NCBI GenBank assembly: GCA_001725945.1
Contig: LRMT01000071.1
Span: 1 to 53,835, forward strand
Source: Cupriavidus sp. UYMMa02A
GTDB taxonomy: Bacteria > Pseudomonadota > Gammaproteobacteria > Burkholderiales > Burkholderiaceae
Reading direction: 5' to 3'
DNA: 53,835 nt
Position numbers and translations under genes: made by a program. Shown in pieces: positions 31,373 through 41,169 of this stretch (positions are counted from its first letter, which is position 1; each line of letters begins with the position of its first letter). A model generated the notes under the pieces. That model was not told the origin of the DNA and did not search any database. It saw nothing but the letters and a program-made list of their open reading frames with translations.

Positions 31373-32322
31373 CTATCCCGCTACCGCCGCCATTGCCGGT
31401 CGCCCCGGTGCCTGCTCGGTCCGGCGCCAGTAGGCCGGATTGCCATAGGTGTTCTTGAGGTGGTCGATAAACAGCCGGACCCGGAGCGGCAGGTGCTTGC
31501 GCTGCGGAAATACGGCGTGAATACCGATCGGCGGCGCCTGGAAGTCATCGAGGACGGTCACAAGTCTGCCACTGGCGATTTCGTTGCCGACCTCCCACCA
31601 CGAACGCCAGGCCAGTCCGTGGCCTTGCAGGCACCATTCGTGCAGCACGGCACCGTCCGTGCACTCCATATCACCGCCTACCTTGACCGTGACTGGGCGG
31701 CCTTCCTGCTGGAACACCCAACCGCGCTGCACATTGGCGCTGGCCCCGAATGCCAGGCAGTTATGGCTCTGTAATTCCTCCGGAATAGCCGGGGTACCCG
31801 CGCGCGCCAGATAGTCGGGTGATGCAACCACCACACGCCGCGTTTCTGCCAGCCGGATGGAAACCAGGCTGGAGTCGGGCAGGTCGCCCAGGCGGATGGC
31901 GCAGTCGAACCTTCGTTGACGAGATCGACGACGCGATCGGACAAATCCAATGTAATCGTCACATCGGGGTGCGACTCGATGAACAGCGGCACCAGCGGCG
32001 CTACGTGCTTGCGTCCGTAGCCGGCCGGAGCGGTCACGCGCAAATGGCCGCTGGCCTTCACGCCACCCGCGGAGACGCTGGCCTCGGCATTGTGCAGGTC
32101 GTTCAGGATGCGCTGGCAGTCCTCCAGGAAGGCCGAGCCCTCGAAGGTCAGGCTGATCTTGCGTGTGGTGCGGATCAGTAGCTTGACGCCCAGCCTTTCC
32201 TCCAGCGCGTCGATGCGCCGTCCGATGATGGCGGGTGCTACGCCTTCTGCGGCGGCGGCGGCGGACAAACTGCCGCGCGAGGCAACGGATACAAAAGTCT
32301 CCAGTTGTTTGAAATGGTCCAC
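31373..32322 (-). CDS. LysR family transcriptional regulator (frameshifted)
   Basis: A LysR-type regulator of about 316 residues. The N-terminal winged helix is LETFVSVASRGSLSAAAAAE with GVAPAIIGRRIDALEERLG, the CrgA-like subgroup. The effector domain includes GHLRVTAPAGYGRKHVAPLV, FDCAIRLGDLPDSSLVSIRL and LCLQGHGLAW-type LQGHGLAWRSWWEV. A frameshift near 31910 (GAAGGCTTCGAC to GAAGGTTCGAC on the coding strand) splits it. It is divergent from the haloacid dehalogenase gene 251 bases away, and LysR proteins often control a divergent neighbour, so that gene is the likely target. The shared gap contains no motif I can assign. Confidence 0.88.
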
Positions 32323-32573
32323 AAATGTTCGCCTGCATTGCCCCGCACGATCACCCGCGCGGGCAGGCGGACAGGGATTTCGCGCAAATGGGAGGGGATT
32401 GGTCTTGATTGTCGGATGAGTCAGCCAAGATTAGATGCCGAAAAGTAAAAGATCAAGTGACCCAGGTCCGCTTTGCCGCACTGCAGCGACTGCCTACAAT
32501 GCCATGCATTCAATGGTGTACAGTCCCACGCAACCGCCCACGCAAGCCTCATCCCAAGGAACCAGAGCTCCTC

Positions 32574-33272
32574 ATGAGCAAGATCCGCGCAGTCGTTTTC
32601 GACGCCTATGGCACGCTGTTCGACGTGTATTCCGTCACGGCGCGCGCGGAGCAACTGTTCCCCGGCAAGGGCGAGGCGCTGGCGCTGCTGTGGCGCGAAC
32701 GCCAGATCGACTACACGCGCGTTCGCACCATGGCCTCGCCCGACGCAAGTACTACAAGCCGTTCTGGGCGTTGACGGTGGATTCGCTGCGCTACGCCGCG
32801 GAACGCCTGCGCGTGACGCTGGACGAGGCGACGGAGGCGCAGTTGCTCAAGGAATACGCATGCCTGTCCGCGTTTCCGGAGAACCTGGCGCCTCAAGCGG
32901 CTGCGCCGTGCGGGCCTGCCGCTAGGCATCCTGTCCAACGGCAATGCGGAAATGCTCGACATCTCGGTCAAGAGCGCCGGCATGCACGGCCTGTTCGACC
33001 ATGTGCTGTCCGTCGACGCGGTGCGCCAGTACAAGACGGCCCCGGCGGCGTATGCGCTCGGGCCCAAGGCATTCGGCCTGCCGGCGGAAGACATCCTCTT
33101 TGTCTCGTCGAACGGCTGGGATGCCTGTGGCGCGACCTGGTTTGGCTACACCACGTTCTGGATCAATCGTGCCGGCCACCCGGCGGAGCGGCTCGACGTA
33201 GCCCCCTCCGGCACCGGGCATGACATGAATGACCTGCTCGAGTTCGTCCGCGCCAGAGGCGTGGAAACCTGA
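32574..33272 (+). CDS. Haloacid dehalogenase type II (frameshifted)
   Basis: A (S)-2-haloacid dehalogenase-type HAD hydrolase, about 233 residues. The nucleophile Asp is in VVFDAYGTLFDVYSV; RQIDYTRVRTMA follows; the Ser motif is LGILSNGNAEMLD; the Lys motif is VRQYKTAPAAYALGP; the acid motif is LFVSSNGWDACGATWFGY. These match L-2-haloacid dehalogenases rather than phosphatases, in particular SSNGWDA. Shifts lie near 32742 (GACCGCAAG to GACGCAAG) and near 32893 (two bases lost before CTCAAGCGG). ATG 32574 opens MSKIRAVVFDAYG. It stands opposite a LysR regulator and upstream of aceB; 2-haloacid products such as glycolate would feed the glyoxylate route. Confidence 0.9.
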
Positions 33273-33326
33273 ACGACCCCGAGCGGTCGACCCTCTAACC
33301 AGCTATCGACTAACAGGAGAAGACTG

Positions 33327-34909
33327 ATGGCTATCACGCTGCCGCGGCATGAAGATTACCGGCGAGATCCTGCCGGCCTACGAAGATATCCTCACGCCGG
33401 AAGCCCTGGCCCTGGTAGACAAGCTCCACCGCGCTTTCGAGCCGCGCCGCCAGGAACTGCTGGCTGCCCGCGTGGAGCGCACCAAGCGCCTGGACGCCGG
33501 CGAACTCCCTGACTTCCTGCCGGAAACCAAGCACATCCGCGAAGGCGACTGGAAGGTTGCCCCGATTCCCAAGGCGCTGGAATGCCGCCGCGTGGAAATC
33601 ACCGGCCCGGTCGAAGCCAAGATGGTCATCAACGCCTTCAATTCGGGCGCTGACAGCTACATGACCGACTTCGAGGATTCCAACACCCCGAACTGGCACA
33701 ACCAGCTGCAGGGCCAGGTCAACCTCAAGGCTGCCGTGCGCCGCACGCTGACGCTGGAGTCGAAGGGCAAGCAGTACAGCTCAACGATAAGATCGCCACG
33801 CTGCAGGTGCGCCCGCGCGGCTGGCACCTGGACGAGAAGCACGTCACCATCGACGGCAAGCGCGTCTCGGGCGGCATCTTCGACTTCGCGCTGTTCCTGT
33901 TCCACAACGCCAAGGAGCAGATTGCACGCGGCGACGGCCCGTTCTTCTACCTGCCGAAGATGGAAAGCCATCTGGAAGCACGCCTGTGGAACGACGTTTC
34001 GTGATGGCCCAGAACGAAATCGGCCTGCCGCAGGGCACGATCAAGGCCACCGTGCTGATCGAGACCATCCTCGCCGCGTTCGAAATGGATGAAATCCTGT
34101 ACGAACTGCGCGAGCACAGCGCCGGCCTGAACGCTGGCCGCTGGGACTACATCTTCTCGTGCATCAAGAAGTTCAAGAACGACAAGAACTTCTGCCTGGC
34201 CGACCGCGCCAAGGTCACCATGACCGCGCCGTTCATGCGCGCCTACGCGCTGCTGCTGCTGAAGACCTGCCACTACCGCGGCGCTCCCGCCATGGGCGGC
34301 ATGAGCGCACTGATCCCGATCAAGAACGATCCGGAGAAGAACGCCATCGCCATGGAAGGCATCATCAGCGACAAGCGCCGCGATGCGACCGATGGCTACG
34401 ACGGTGGCTGGGTGGCCCACCCGGGCCTGGTCGAGCCCGCCATGAAGGAATTCGTGGCCGTGCTGGGCGACAAGCCCAATCAGTTCGAGAAGCAGCGCCC
34501 GGACGTGCAGGTGAAGGGTTCCGACCTGCTGGACTTCAAGCCGGAAACCCCGATCACCGAAGGCGGCCTGCGCATGAACATCAACGTCGGCATCCATTAC
34601 CTGGGCGCCTGGCTGGCTGGCAACGGCTGCGTGCCGATCCACAACCTGATGGAAGATGCGGCGACCGCCGAGATCTCGCGCTCGCAAGTGTGGCAGTGGA
34701 TCCGCTCGCCGAAGGGCAAGCTGGAAGACGGCACCAAGGTCACTGCCGAGCTCGTGCGCAAGCTGATTCCGGAAGAATTGGCCAAGGTGAAGGCCGAAGT
34801 TGGCGGCGAGACCAAGACGTATGACCGCGCTGCCGAGATCTTCGAGCAGATGTCGACGTCGGAAGACTTTGCCGAGTTCCTGACGCTGCCGCTGTACGAG
34901 GAAGTCTGA
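33327..34909 (+). CDS. aceB: Malate synthase A (three frameshifts)
   Basis: Malate synthase condenses glyoxylate with acetyl-CoA, completing the glyoxylate shunt. About 529 residues of the A form: [74 protein letters not shown], then [20 protein letters not shown] with catalytic residues, and [20 protein letters not shown]. Breaks occur near 33345 (two bases missing between MAITLP and MKITGEILP), near 33780 (TACAAGCTCAAC) and near 33999 (GTTTTCGTG). ATG 33327 follows AGGAGAAGACTG; ATG 33349 is an alternative start without the first shift. A perfect terminator follows. Confidence 0.96.
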
Positions 34910-34933
34910 GTCGGCTTCGGCTTGATGTCATGA

Positions 34934-34963
34934 AAAACCCGCGGTGTTGACCGCGGGTTTTTT
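34934..34963 (+). terminator. Intrinsic terminator of aceB
   Basis: AAAACCCGCGGT (34934-34945) and ACCGCGGGTTTT pair fully around the loop GTTG and end in a T-run. A run of A on the other side makes it symmetrical, but the next gene is on the same strand, so it is assigned to aceB. It begins 25 bases after the stop. Confidence 0.92.
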
Positions 34964-35049
34964 GTTTTGGCGCTCACCGGGTGCTGGTATGGCCAATACC
35001 TTGGCATGCAGCGCATCTGCGGAACAGGACACCAGCAACCTTCGTCCCC

Positions 35050-35073
35050 GTGCGGGTGCGGGTGCGGGTGCGA
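35050..35073. repeat. Short tandem repeat (GTGCGG)x4
   Basis: GTGCGG is repeated three times exactly and a fourth time as GTGCGA in the gap between aceB and the coiled-coil gene. The copy number of such hexamers can vary by slippage. It lies about 85 bases before the next start codon and could affect its expression, but no function is known. Confidence 0.8.
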
Positions 35074-35157
35074 GGCCTATGGTAACGTTAGGGACATGGA
35101 TTCTTGAGCACGTGCTGCATGGGCGGCACTTTTGAGCGGTTGGGAGAGTGGTGCAGC

Positions 35158-35589
35158 GTGAGTGATGCGGAACAGGACACGCGGCGCAGGCTTCGGACGG
35201 AGAAGGTCTCAATCAGCAGGGCCTTGCGTCTGAGCGTGCCCCCCGAGGCCAGGCCTGCGCCAGTCAACAGGAAAGACTGGCTGCGGCAGAGGAAAGAGCA
35301 ATTGCAGGCTGCTCGTGCCGCTGCCAGGCAAAGGCGCGATCTACTGAAAGCCGAAATCATGTCGGCCGCGCAGGATGTTGCCCGCGAAGAACGCGTTGCT
35401 GCGCGGTTGGAAGCCGACCGTCTGAAGGCGGAAGCCAGGGCCGCGCAGACCCACGCGCGGGAGGATGCGCGCGCTGCCGCCAAATTCGAGCGCGGCCAGC
35501 CAACCCGTCCGGCGCCAAAACGAAAGACGCTTGCCAAGGAGAAGCGCAAGCTGGTCTCGTATGATGATCTGTTGCGGATGCGCAGGTGA
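35158..35589 (+). CDS. Hypothetical basic coiled-coil protein
   Basis: An intact frame of 143 residues that I do not recognise. From EKVSISRALRLSVPPEARP it passes into a long Ala/Arg/Gln/Lys-rich helix (WLRQRKEQLQAARAAARQRR, then RVAARLEADRLKAEARAAQ), predicted coiled coil, and ends in the basic segment RPAPKRKTLAKEKRKLVSYD. There is no signal peptide or membrane segment. GTG 35158 is chosen because GGGAGAG lies nine bases before it; an in-frame ATG at 35119 would add a Cys/Gly-rich leader. Its composition suggests nucleic-acid or scaffold binding, which is inference only. It is transcribed toward the SpoIIAA-like gene. Confidence 0.6.
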   Translation: MSDAEQDTRRRLRTEKVSISRALRLSVPPEARPAPVNRKDWLRQRKEQLQAARAAARQRRDLLKAEIMSAAQDVAREERVAARLEADRLKAEARAAQTHAREDARAAAKFERGQPTRPAPKRKTLAKEKRKLVSYDDLLRMRR

Positions 35590-35645
35590 TCTCGCGGAAG
35601 GTCGGCGGGGTGTGCAACGCATCTTCCTAGCCAAGTGGTCCCGCC

Positions 35646-36002
35646 ATGATCCTGTATCACTCTGATCCCGATTCTCCGGTCGTCGAGATTTCCGTCGAGG
35701 GAAAGATCACTGACCACGACTTGCGTGAAGCCATCGAGCGCTTGCGTGGTGATCTCGAACTAAACGGCAAGACCCGCGTGTTGGAACGCATTGAGCATTT
35801 CACCGGCATCGAGCCAAAGGCGCTGTGGACCGACATGACGTTCGGCGTTTCCGTGGCCCGCCGGATCACGCGCGCCGCCGTGGTGGCAGACGCGGGCTGG
35901 GTCCGCGCCTCGATGCATCTGGCGCGGTTCTTTACGAAGGCCGAAGTCAGAGCTTTCCATCTCAATGAGCTCGAGGAGGCGCGCGCCTGGATCAACGCCT
36001 GA
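35646..36002 (+). CDS. SpoIIAA-like (STAS/SEC14-type) protein
   Basis: A 118-residue intact frame of the SpoIIAA-like family (PF11964). It reads ILYHSDPDSPVVEISVEGKI, then VLERIEHFTGIEPKALWTDM and RRITRAAVVADAGWVRASMH, with the final ARFFTKAEVRAFHLNELEEA and ARAWI, the typical ending of the family. Members bind small ligands or partner proteins and often sit near stress or signalling genes, but their function is largely unknown. The next gene, on the opposite strand, is a kinase with an RsbRD-like sensor, which suggests a local stress-signalling set. Confidence 0.85.
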   Translation: MILYHSDPDSPVVEISVEGKITDHDLREAIERLRGDLELNGKTRVLERIEHFTGIEPKALWTDMTFGVSVARRITRAAVVADAGWVRASMHLARFFTKAEVRAFHLNELEEARAWINA

Positions 36003-36143
36003 GCGCTGCGAGCCAGTCGCGGCCACGTAGTTGCGACGACCCGTGAAAATCGGCAGGTCTGGCCACACGACCTGAGAAAAGCAGCCTCTCCGGAGTTCAT
36101 GGTCTCTCCCCGTAGCCAACGTGACAGAGGCACAGACGCTGCG

Positions 36144-37273
36144 CTATGTGCCGCGCGGCAGGCGAACGGCGAATGCGGTCTCAGTCTGATTGGACCGCGC
36201 CTCGATGGTGCCCTCATGGGCCTTGGCAACTTCGCTCGCGATGAACAGACCGAGCCCAAGGCCAACCTGGCCGTTGTCCTTGTCCGTCTGACCCGGACCA
36301 CGCTGGAGGGGGTCAAAGATTTGCTCCAGCGTCTGCGGGTCAATGGCGGGGCCGCTGTTCCTGACTTCGAAACGAACTTCTGCATCAGCGCCCGTCACCA
36401 CCACGCGCACCGGCGTATCTGGTGCGCCATATTTGATGGCGTTGAGCACCAGGTTGCCAAGCAATTGCTGCAGACGCTGACCATCCCAGAGCCCCCGCAG
36501 GTTGCCGTTTAGATCCAGATCGATCTGGCGGCCTGGATGGGCTGCGCGCAACTGGTCCACTTCATCGGTAAACACTTCAGCCAAGTCGACGTCACTGCGG
36601 ACGATGTTGATACCCAACCCCAGCTTGGTTCGATTGAAGTCACATAGGTCATCTAGCAACGCCTGCATGCGGGCACCGCTTCTAATCAGCCGGCGCGCGG
36701 CATCCGATACTTCCTGGCCGTCATTCAGCGCCGCAAGGTATGACGCAGTCATCTGAATAGTGTGCAGGGGAGTGCGCATGTCGTGCCCAAGCATGCCGAA
36801 CAACAAGTTACGCGCCTGTTCTACCTCCTCACTGAAAAACCCTACCGATTCCGACAGTGCCTGGTCGATAGCCTCGTTGAAGCGGATCACGTCGTCGAGA
36901 TGCGGAGCCCGAGTTTCGTCTAACCACAAACGCAGGACGCTGGCACGAAGTGCTCGATACTCGGATGCCAGTTGGTTGATATTGAAGCCGCCTCGGGCCC
37001 GCAAAAGCGCATGGGTCTGCGCGGCCGTCTCTGGCGCGTCGATCGGCTTGGGGGCGCGCCCAGTGATTTCTCGCGTTGCTCTTCCCTCGACTGTGAAGTC
37101 GATAGATCCTTGGCCACAGCTTCCAGAAGCTGTTGGGCGTCGTCGCGCAAAGCGTGGGAATCCAGGTTCCTTGCAGCGGGCAGAAGAGATGCCGCAAATG
37201 CTTCCCACTGCTCCAGGATGGGTTCAATATTCTGCAAGATGAAGTCGGCCAGTCGCATTGTCTGCTCCTGCAA
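36144..37273 (-). CDS. Sensor histidine kinase with RsbRD-like N-terminal domain (frameshifted)
   Basis: A soluble histidine kinase of about 377 residues without membrane segments. The N-terminal 150 residues (MRLADFILQNIEPILEQWEA, DAQQLLEAVAKDL, EYRALRASVLRLWLDE, DVIRFNEAIDQALSESV) match the RsbRD_N globin-like sensor found in stressosome proteins and many Burkholderiales kinases. HisKA follows with LLFGMLGHDMRTPLHTIQMT (phospho-His), and then the HATPase N box LLGNLVLNAIKYG and GLGLGLFIASEVAKAHEG. One frameshift near 37056 (GGCCGCGCC to GGCGCGCC) lies in the sensor. Start 37273 is used; ATG 37258 is nearly as good. No response regulator is adjacent. Confidence 0.88.
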
Positions 37274-37358
37274 GCGAAATCGACTCGGATGCTGGTAGCT
37301 ATGAAGTCATGTTATGCACAAACTTCGAGAGCAGGGCGATTTAAAGCGGCGCCGATGA

Positions 37359-38132
37359 TTAGCCGCCCTGGTCCTTTGGCCAGAAGGTGATCCTGATTTC
37401 CGACGGCGCGACGCCGTTTTCGTCCCGTGGCAGCGGGTCCGAGCGCGACACCGCACGCAGGACTGCGTTGTCCCAGTCAGCGTTTCCGCTCGACTTGGTA
37501 AGCCTCGTCGACAGCACTGATCCGTCTGGGGCCATCTGGACGGCTACCACGGCCGCCGGATTGCCGCTGATGTCCTCATTGAAAACAATGTTCGGTTTGA
37601 CCCGCTGCCGGACGCGCTCGGCATAGCCGGACGAAGGCTTGCCGGAGGTACCGGTGCCGGCATTCGGGTTGGCGCCGCCGGCCTGCGCCCGCAAGCGGGC
37701 CAGTTCGCTCTGGTGTTGGGCATGGCCGGCCTCGCGCTGCGCTTCCAACGCATTACGCTGTGCCTCGCGTTGTGCAGCCTTACGCTCGGCCTCCACCCGG
37801 GCCTGCTTTTCGCGTTGCGCTTTCGCTTCGTCGCGCGCTGCGCGCTCGGCCTTGCGCCGCTGTTCCTGCAGCGAGATATCGGCGGTCTCTTCTTCGACCG
37901 GCTTCGCGCTCGGCGTCGGCTCCGCCGCCGGCTCGACCGCCGGCTCGTTCGGGACGGCCTCCGCTATGGGTTCCCATAGTTCGGCAGAAACCCCTTCCGG
38001 TGCCGCGCTGTGCCAACGCACGCCATAATAGAGCAGCGCGCCAAGCAGCATATGCATGAACAGCGCCGCCAGGAAACAAATCAAGGTGCCCCGTTCTCGC
38101 ACGGGGTGATACGGATATGCGCTGACCTGCAT
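37359..38132 (-). CDS. TolA-like/TonB C-terminal domain protein
   Basis: A 257-residue intact protein with TolA architecture: cytoplasmic N-terminus (MQVSAYPYHPVRERG), one membrane anchor (about residues 17-40, LICFLAALFMHMLLGALLYY), an Ala/Glu/Pro stretch, a long charged helix (RRKAERAARDEAKAQREKQA and beyond), and a C-terminal domain YAERVRQRVKPNIVFNED with VAVQMAPDGSVLSTRLTKSS and GNADWDNAVLRAVSRSDPLP, as in TolA. It is not next to tolQRB-pal, so it is a stray paralogue or alternative envelope-spanning transducer. It is divergent from an MBL-fold hydrolase gene. Confidence 0.87.
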   Translation of the reverse strand: MQVSAYPYHPVRERGTLICFLAALFMHMLLGALLYYGVRWHSAAPEGVSAELWEPIAEAVPNEPAVEPAAEPTPSAKPVEEETADISLQEQRRKAERAARDEAKAQREKQARVEAERKAAQREAQRNALEAQREAGHAQHQSELARLRAQAGGANPNAGTGTSGKPSSGYAERVRQRVKPNIVFNEDISGNPAAVVAVQMAPDGSVLSTRLTKSSGNADWDNAVLRAVSRSDPLPRDENGVAPSEIRITFWPKDQGG

Positions 38133-38217
38133 GGATCACCTGCCTCGCCGCTGCCCGGCGCAGAGACGGCCTAGCGGCCTCCTGCCGATGGCAACACGCT
38201 CTTTCAGCCGATCAAGA

Positions 38218-38263
38218 CATCAAGCTTCAGGGCAATCGCCAGAGAAGCAAAAGAAGCTTGATG
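38218..38263. promoter_or_regulatory. Perfect 11-bp inverted repeat in a divergent promoter region
   Basis: CATCAAGCTTC (38218-38228) and GAAGCTTGATG (38253-38263) are exactly complementary, with a 24-base spacer, in the 299-base gap between the tolA-like gene (minus) and the MBL-fold gene (plus). Each arm contains the 6-base palindrome AAGCTT. It could be a paired operator or a leader hairpin. Nothing else in the gap is recognisable except a GGAGGGGG ribosome-like site at about 38352-38359, in front of a short frame at 38361. Confidence 0.45.
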
Positions 38264-38431
38264 GCTGTGCTCCTGCACAGATCCATTCTACGAAGTGCGC
38301 TGGAAAACAGGAGTAAGCCGTGTCAGGGAACTGGGGCCACGAACTACTGATGGAGGGGGTATGTTTTCCGCATTGCAGCAAGAGTGGCCGGATTACGCGG
38401 CGGGACTGACGGTGTTCATGGCGCCGTGACC

Positions 38432-39480
38432 ATGATGCGGCACTTGCTGAAAGCCCGCCTCGTCAATGATACGTTTGGCGATCCTGGACTGTTCGTCGAC
38501 TTCCTGGACGAGCGGCGCGCGATGCTGTTCGATCTGGGCGACATCACCGGACTGATGCCGCGCGAGCTGATGCGGCTGTCACATGTGTTCGTCACGCATG
38601 CGCACATGGATCATTTTCCGGCTTTGACCACCTGTTGCGCGTGCTGCTCGGGCGAAAGGTCCATATCGCGCTGTACGGCGGCCCGGGATTCCTCCAGCAG
38701 GTCGAGCATAAGCTGCACGGCTATACGTGGAACGTGGTCCATCGCTACGCGGTCGATCTGACAGTTGAAGTGATCGAACTAGGGTTGGACTGGCGGCGGC
38801 GCAGCGCCTGCTTTTCCAGCCGACTCGGCTTCGCGAAGCAGGGCGAGGTGCTGACGGGAAGTGCAGGCGACATCGTCCACGAGGAGGCAACCTTCCGGGT
38901 GCGCGCGTGCTTCGTGGATCATGGAACGCCTTGCCTGGCTTATTGGTGGAAGAAGGCCCGGCCCGGTATCAACAAGGAGCGACTGGTCGCGTCAGGCCTG
39001 ACGACAGGTGCGTGGCTGCGCGAGCTGAAGCACGCCGTCCTGACTGGCGCGCCCGACGATACGCCCATCCTGGTGCGGTGGCGCGACCGCGCGGGCGAGC
39101 ACGCGACGATGCGACAGGTTGGCGAGTTAAGCCAGCTGATCCTTGACCTCGAAGCTGGCCGGCGTATCGGCTATGTGACCGACCTGCGCTACTCCGACGA
39201 GAACGTGCATGCCTTGTCGCAACTCATGCAGGGAGTCGACGAGCTGTTCATCGAAAGCGTGTTTCTGGACCAGGACAGCGCTCACGGGTTGCGCAAAACC
39301 ATTGACCGCGGTCCAGGCCGGCCGGATCGCCCGCCGCACGGGTGCTCGCGCGGTAACGCCTTTTCATTTCTCGCCACGCTATGAGGGCCGCGCCGCTGAA
39401 CTGGCGGCCGAAGTACGGGTGCGTGGGCCGGCGATGCGCATAGCCAATTCGGGCCTCCGGTACAGGACCGGTCGACGTAA
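38432..39480 (+). CDS. MBL-fold metallo-hydrolase, RNase Z-like (three frameshifts)
   Basis: A metallo-beta-lactamase fold protein of about 350 residues. DLGDITGLMPRELMRLSHVF leads to VTHAHMDHF, the HxHxDH zinc motif. Further ligands are VDHGTPCLAYWW, the Asp of IGYVTDLRYSDENV and the His of TPFHFSPRY, an arrangement like RNase Z-type enzymes. Breaks lie near 38624 (HF-AGFDHLLRVLLGR), near 39301 and near 39418; correcting the last gives WAGDAHSQFGPPVQDRST with stop 39478-39480. ATG 38432/38435 are the safe starts. ATG 38361, behind a strong GGAGGGGG site, would add MFSALQQEWPDYAAGLTVF if one G is missing near 38427. Whether it processes tRNA is not shown. Confidence 0.8.
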
Positions 39481-39619
39481 CGGTCACCGGAGCACTGGGG
39501 CGTCTCACTGGGGCGTCTCAAGGGCGACACGATGCTTCGCCAAAGGGGCCATTGAAGACCGGAGCAGGGTCATCGACGCGTTCGCCGTTCCTGCACCATT
39601 TGGCACGCAGCGCAGGTAA

Positions 39620-41095
39620 TCAAATGTCGAAGTAGAGATAAAACTCCCACGGATGCGGGCGCAACTTCAATGTATCGATTTCGCGCGTGCGCTTGTAGTC
39701 GATCCAGGTCCTGATCAGGTCTTCCGTGAAGACGTCTCCCTTGCGCAGGAACGCTGAATCGGATTCCAGTGCGGAAAGGGACTCTTCGAGGGAACCTGGA
39801 ACCTGCCGGATGCTGGCGGCTTCCTCCGGTGGCAGATCATAAATGTTCTTGTCGAGCGGATCGCCGGGGTCCATCTGGTTTTCGATGCCGTCGAGGCCGG
39901 CGAGCAGCATTGCCGAGAGAGCGAGATAGGCATTGGCCGACGGATCAGGACAGCGAAATTCAACGCGTCTCGCGCTTGGGGAATCCGAAACCATTGGAAT
40001 CCTGGCTGCGGCAGATCGATTGCGCTGCGACATGGCCAGATTGACGGGCGCCTCGTATCCAGGCACCAGTCGCTTGTATGAGTTTGTGCTGGGCGCGCAG
40101 AAAGCCATCAGCGCGGGGGCGTGCGTGAGCAGGCCGCCTATGTACCACCGGCACATCTGGGACGTCTGCGCCCAACCGTTCTTGTCGTAGAAGAGGTTCT
40201 CGCCGTCGCGCCAGAGGCTCTGGTGGCAATGCATGCCGCTCGCGTTGTCGGCAAACAGGGGCTTGGGCATGAACGTGGCGACCTTGCCGTGACGGCGTGC
40301 AACGTTCTTGCAGATGTACTTGTACATCATCACGTTGTCCGCCATGCGGGTCAGAGGTGCAAAGCGCATGTCGATCTCATTCTGGCCCGCCGTGGCCACC
40401 TCATGGTGATGCACCTCGACCTGGACGCCTGCCTGCATCAGCGCGAGTACGATTTCGGACCGGATGTCCTGCAGCGTATCGCTCGGCGGCACGGGAAAAT
40501 ATCCTCCCTTGTAGTGCTGCTTGTAACCGAGATTGCCTCCGCCATAGGCGCCTTCGTCACGGCCAGAGGCCCATTCACCTTCGGCGGATTCGACATGGTA
40601 GTAGCCAGAGTGCTGGTCCTGCCCGAAGCGAATGGAGTCGAAAATGAAGAATTCCAGTTCGGGGCCAACATAGCAAACCGTAGCAAGACCGGTCTGCCGG
40701 AGGTACAACTCCGCCTTCCGTGCGATGTGGCGCGGATCACGCGAGTACGGCTGGTGCAGGACAGGATCCAGCACGTCGCAGATCAGCGCCAGCGTCGGTG
40801 CCGTGCAAAACGGATCGATGAATGCTGTGGCCGGGTCGGGCCTGACCAGCATGTCGGACTCGTGTATTTCCTGGAAACCCCGAATGGAAGACCCGTCGAA
40901 CCCGATGCCGGCCGAGAATAAATCGTCGCTGACTTCCGGCAGCGTGATCGAGAAGTGCTGCCATATGCCGGGCAAGTCGGTGAACCTGAGGTCAACGACC
41001 TGGATCGCGTGCTTCTTGATCAGAGCGATGACTTCACCGGGGCTTTGCGGCGGTGCAGCGTGATAGCTGCCGGGTTCTATTGAGACCGTGCTCAT
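39620..41095 (-). CDS. Type I glutamine synthetase paralogue
   Basis: A full-length, intact glutamine synthetase of 491 residues. It shows the beta-Grasp start VVDLRFTDLPGIWQHFSI, GFDGSSIRGFQEIHESDM, the metal and ATP motifs GQNEIDMRFAPLTRMADN and KPLFADNASGMHCHQSLW, SYKRLVPGYEAPVNLAMSQR, and KNIYDLPPEEA, which contains the tyrosine that is adenylylated in GlnA-beta enzymes. ATG at 41095 has GGAGGC five bases upstream. There is no ntrBC beside it, so it is probably a second copy or a gamma-glutamylation enzyme. The conserved adenylylation site argues for true glutamine synthetase activity. Confidence 0.92.
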   Translation of the reverse strand: MSTVSIEPGSYHAAPPQSPGEVIALIKKHAIQVVDLRFTDLPGIWQHFSITLPEVSDDLFSAGIGFDGSSIRGFQEIHESDMLVRPDPATAFIDPFCTAPTLALICDVLDPVLHQPYSRDPRHIARKAELYLRQTGLATVCYVGPELEFFIFDSIRFGQDQHSGYYHVESAEGEWASGRDEGAYGGGNLGYKQHYKGGYFPVPPSDTLQDIRSEIVLALMQAGVQVEVHHHEVATAGQNEIDMRFAPLTRMADNVMMYKYICKNVARRHGKVATFMPKPLFADNASGMHCHQSLWRDGENLFYDKNGWAQTSQMCRWYIGGLLTHAPALMAFCAPSTNSYKRLVPGYEAPVNLAMSQRNRSAAARIPMVSDSPSARRVEFRCPDPSANAYLALSAMLLAGLDGIENQMDPGDPLDKNIYDLPPEEAASIRQVPGSLEESLSALESDSAFLRKGDVFTEDLIRTWIDYKRTREIDTLKLRPHPWEFYLYFDI

Positions 41096-41169
41096 GACTG
41101 CCTCCGTCCTCTGACCCCGGAGCATAGTCCAACATTAGTCTGTCAAATTCCGATTGCAAAGTGCCTCGA

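Noticed and set aside
40121..40921. Plus-strand frame of 266 codons opposite the glutamine synthetase gene
   Set aside because: Antisense shadow of an intact, conserved gene.
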